The translations under genes were made by a program, and so were the position numbers. From an uncultured Lachnospiraceae bacterium (lineage in GTDB: Bacteria > Bacillota > Clostridia > Lachnospirales > Lachnospiraceae), in assembly GCA_902476645.1 (NCBI GenBank), contig CABSEG010000024.1:1-33531 (forward strand): DNA of 33,531 bases, read 5' to 3'. This document shows positions 32,395 to 33,531 of the stretch, piece by piece (the stretch's first letter is position 1; the number at the start of each line of letters is the position of its first letter). The notes beneath the pieces are model-generated. The model saw only the letters and a list, made by a program, of their open reading frames with translations, was not told the DNA's origin and did no database searches.

Positions 32395-33531
32395 ATGAAG
32401 AAAAAAGAAAGGACAGGACTGTGGAAAAGGGCTACGTCCGTCTTAATGGCGGGAATAATGACCTTTTCCATGCTTCCATTGGACAGGGTGGAAGCGGCCC
32501 CGGAGAAAGCAGAAAGCCAGCAGGTGCAGGCCGACGCTCAGGGGAAAGAACGGAGTGTAGACTTTAATAATGGGTGGAAGTTTCAGGAGGGATCTCCCCT
32601 GGGAGCTCAGGAGGAAGAATTTGATGATTCCTCCTGGCAGAATGTGACTTTGCCCCATGATTGGGCGATCTACAATAGTTTTACGTCGGGAGACAATGGA
32701 AATGCTCAACAGGGTTATCTGAATACGGGAAACGGCTGGTACCGGAAGACTTTTTCCCTGACAGAGGATCAAAAGGGAAAACGGATTTCCATTGACTTTG
32801 ATGGCGTGATGTACGTGTCCACCGTCTATGTAAACGGTATAGAGGTGGGGAAGGAATATTACGGTTATACGGCTTTTAGTTACGACATTACGGATCTGCT
32901 TCACCAGGACGGAGAAAATGTCATTGCGGTGAAATGCGAAAATAGCAAGAACAATTCACGCTGGTACACTGGGGCAGGTATCTACCGAAATGTGACCTTG
33001 ACGGTGACAGAAGATGTCCATGTGGCCAGAAACGGCACCTATATCACTTTTCCCATCGACGCAGATACGGATGAGAAGACCTTTAGTATGGATAAAGACG
33101 CAGTATTAGCCTACATTGCTGATGGGAAGGCAAAGGCAGATATTGCCACGGAGGTGGCGAATGATTCGGAAGAGGAACGAGAAGTGACTCTGAAGACAGA
33201 GATGCTGGATGAACAGGGAGTTGTTGCCGCTTCGGAGACGTCTTTGGCAGAGGTACAGGCCCAGGACTCTTACACCTTTGAGCAGGATCTGGAGATAACC
33301 GATCCACATCTTTGGTCTACGGAGGATCCTTATCTTTATACAGTCAGAAGCACGGTGATGTTGGATGGACAGACAGTGGATATCTACGAGACTACAGTGG
33401 GAATACGCTACCTCACCTTTACGTCTGACCATGGATTTTTCCTCAATGGCGAGCATATGAAGCTTTGGGGCGTTTGTATGCATCATGATTTGGGCGCACT
33501 TGGAGCGGCAGTCAACGAGCGGGCCACTGAA
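32395..33531 (+). CDS. Secreted GH2 (beta-galactosidase-like) enzyme, 3' end cut by window
   Basis: The first 379 codons of an open frame that runs off the window. GGGAGG (32378-32383) lies 11 nt before the ATG. Residues 1-35 form a signal peptide ending near VEAA. Residues about 50-200 form the GH2 sugar-binding domain (LPHDWAI, GWYRKTF, GAGIYRNV), then an Ig-like GH2 domain to about 340 (DPHLWSTEDPYLYTV), and then the first strands of the TIM barrel (FFLNGEHMKLWGVCMHHD). The catalytic glutamates would lie beyond the window. The domain order resembles secreted BgaA-type beta-galactosidases more than the giant GH2 at 10449, which has PA14 and TIG domains in front. It is probably controlled by the response regulator just upstream. 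Confidence 0.88.
   Translation, partial: MKKKERTGLWKRATSVLMAGIMTFSMLPLDRVEAAPEKAESQQVQADAQGKERSVDFNNGWKFQEGSPLGAQEEEFDDSSWQNVTLPHDWAIYNSFTSGDNGNAQQGYLNTGNGWYRKTFSLTEDQKGKRISIDFDGVMYVSTVYVNGIEVGKEYYGYTAFSYDITDLLHQDGENVIAVKCENSKNNSRWYTGAGIYRNVTLTVTEDVHVARNGTYITFPIDADTDEKTFSMDKDAVLAYIADGKAKADIATEVANDSEEEREVTLKTEMLDEQGVVAASETSLAEVQAQDSYTFEQDLEITDPHLWSTEDPYLYTVRSTVMLDGQTVDIYETTVGIRYLTFTSDHGFFLNGEHMKLWGVCMHHDLGALGAAVNERATE

Overview
The window looks like a chromosomal stretch from a gut-type Firmicute, most likely Clostridia (Lachnospiraceae-like). Supporting signs are AGGAGG-type ribosome sites, YesM/YesN-type two-component systems, very large secreted multidomain glycosidases ending in LRR_5 or FN3 modules, an Fe-S aldo/keto reductase and a flavin reductase-rubredoxin fusion. 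The species cannot be named from sequence alone. All credible genes are on the + strand; the minus-strand ORFs are shadows. No tRNA, rRNA, CRISPR, IS element or phage gene was seen.

Region 1 (1-21379) is a carbohydrate locus with a furanose theme. It begins with the tail of an ABC sugar permease resembling YjfF (galactofuranose) and its terminator. Next come a YesM-type sensor kinase and, overlapping it by 4 nt, an unusual protein made of two fused ribose-type binding domains, the second YtfQ-like. Then come three large secreted enzymes: a GH127-type beta-L-arabinofuranosidase (2064 aa), a GH2 enzyme (2108 aa) and a GH43 enzyme (1034 aa). Each has its own promoter carrying the same pair of 18-bp A-rich boxes, 21 bp apart and at an identical distance from the -10. 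This suggests one AraC-type regulator for all three, but no response regulator for this kinase is in the window. An Fe-S aldo/keto reductase with a MerR-type promoter sits between the GH2 and GH43 genes.

Region 2 (21380-28400) is housekeeping and transport: an NhaC antiporter behind a leader terminator (candidate riboswitch or attenuator), a flavin reductase-rubredoxin (Hrb type), YaaA, a putative 10-TM metal exporter, a small alarmone synthetase, and a Na+/phosphate cotransporter with a PhoU tail. PHO-box-like TTTACA repeats precede the last two.

Region 3 (28400-33531) is a second sugar-sensing cassette: a lipoprotein binding protein, a YesM-type kinase and a compact AraC-type response regulator, followed by a secreted GH2 enzyme cut by the window end. 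The GH2 promoter has a different direct repeat, GAGrATwTTCCTA, also with 21-bp period and with the same position relative to the -10 as the boxes in region 1. The window therefore seems to hold two parallel sense-and-digest circuits with the same promoter architecture and different recognition sequences.
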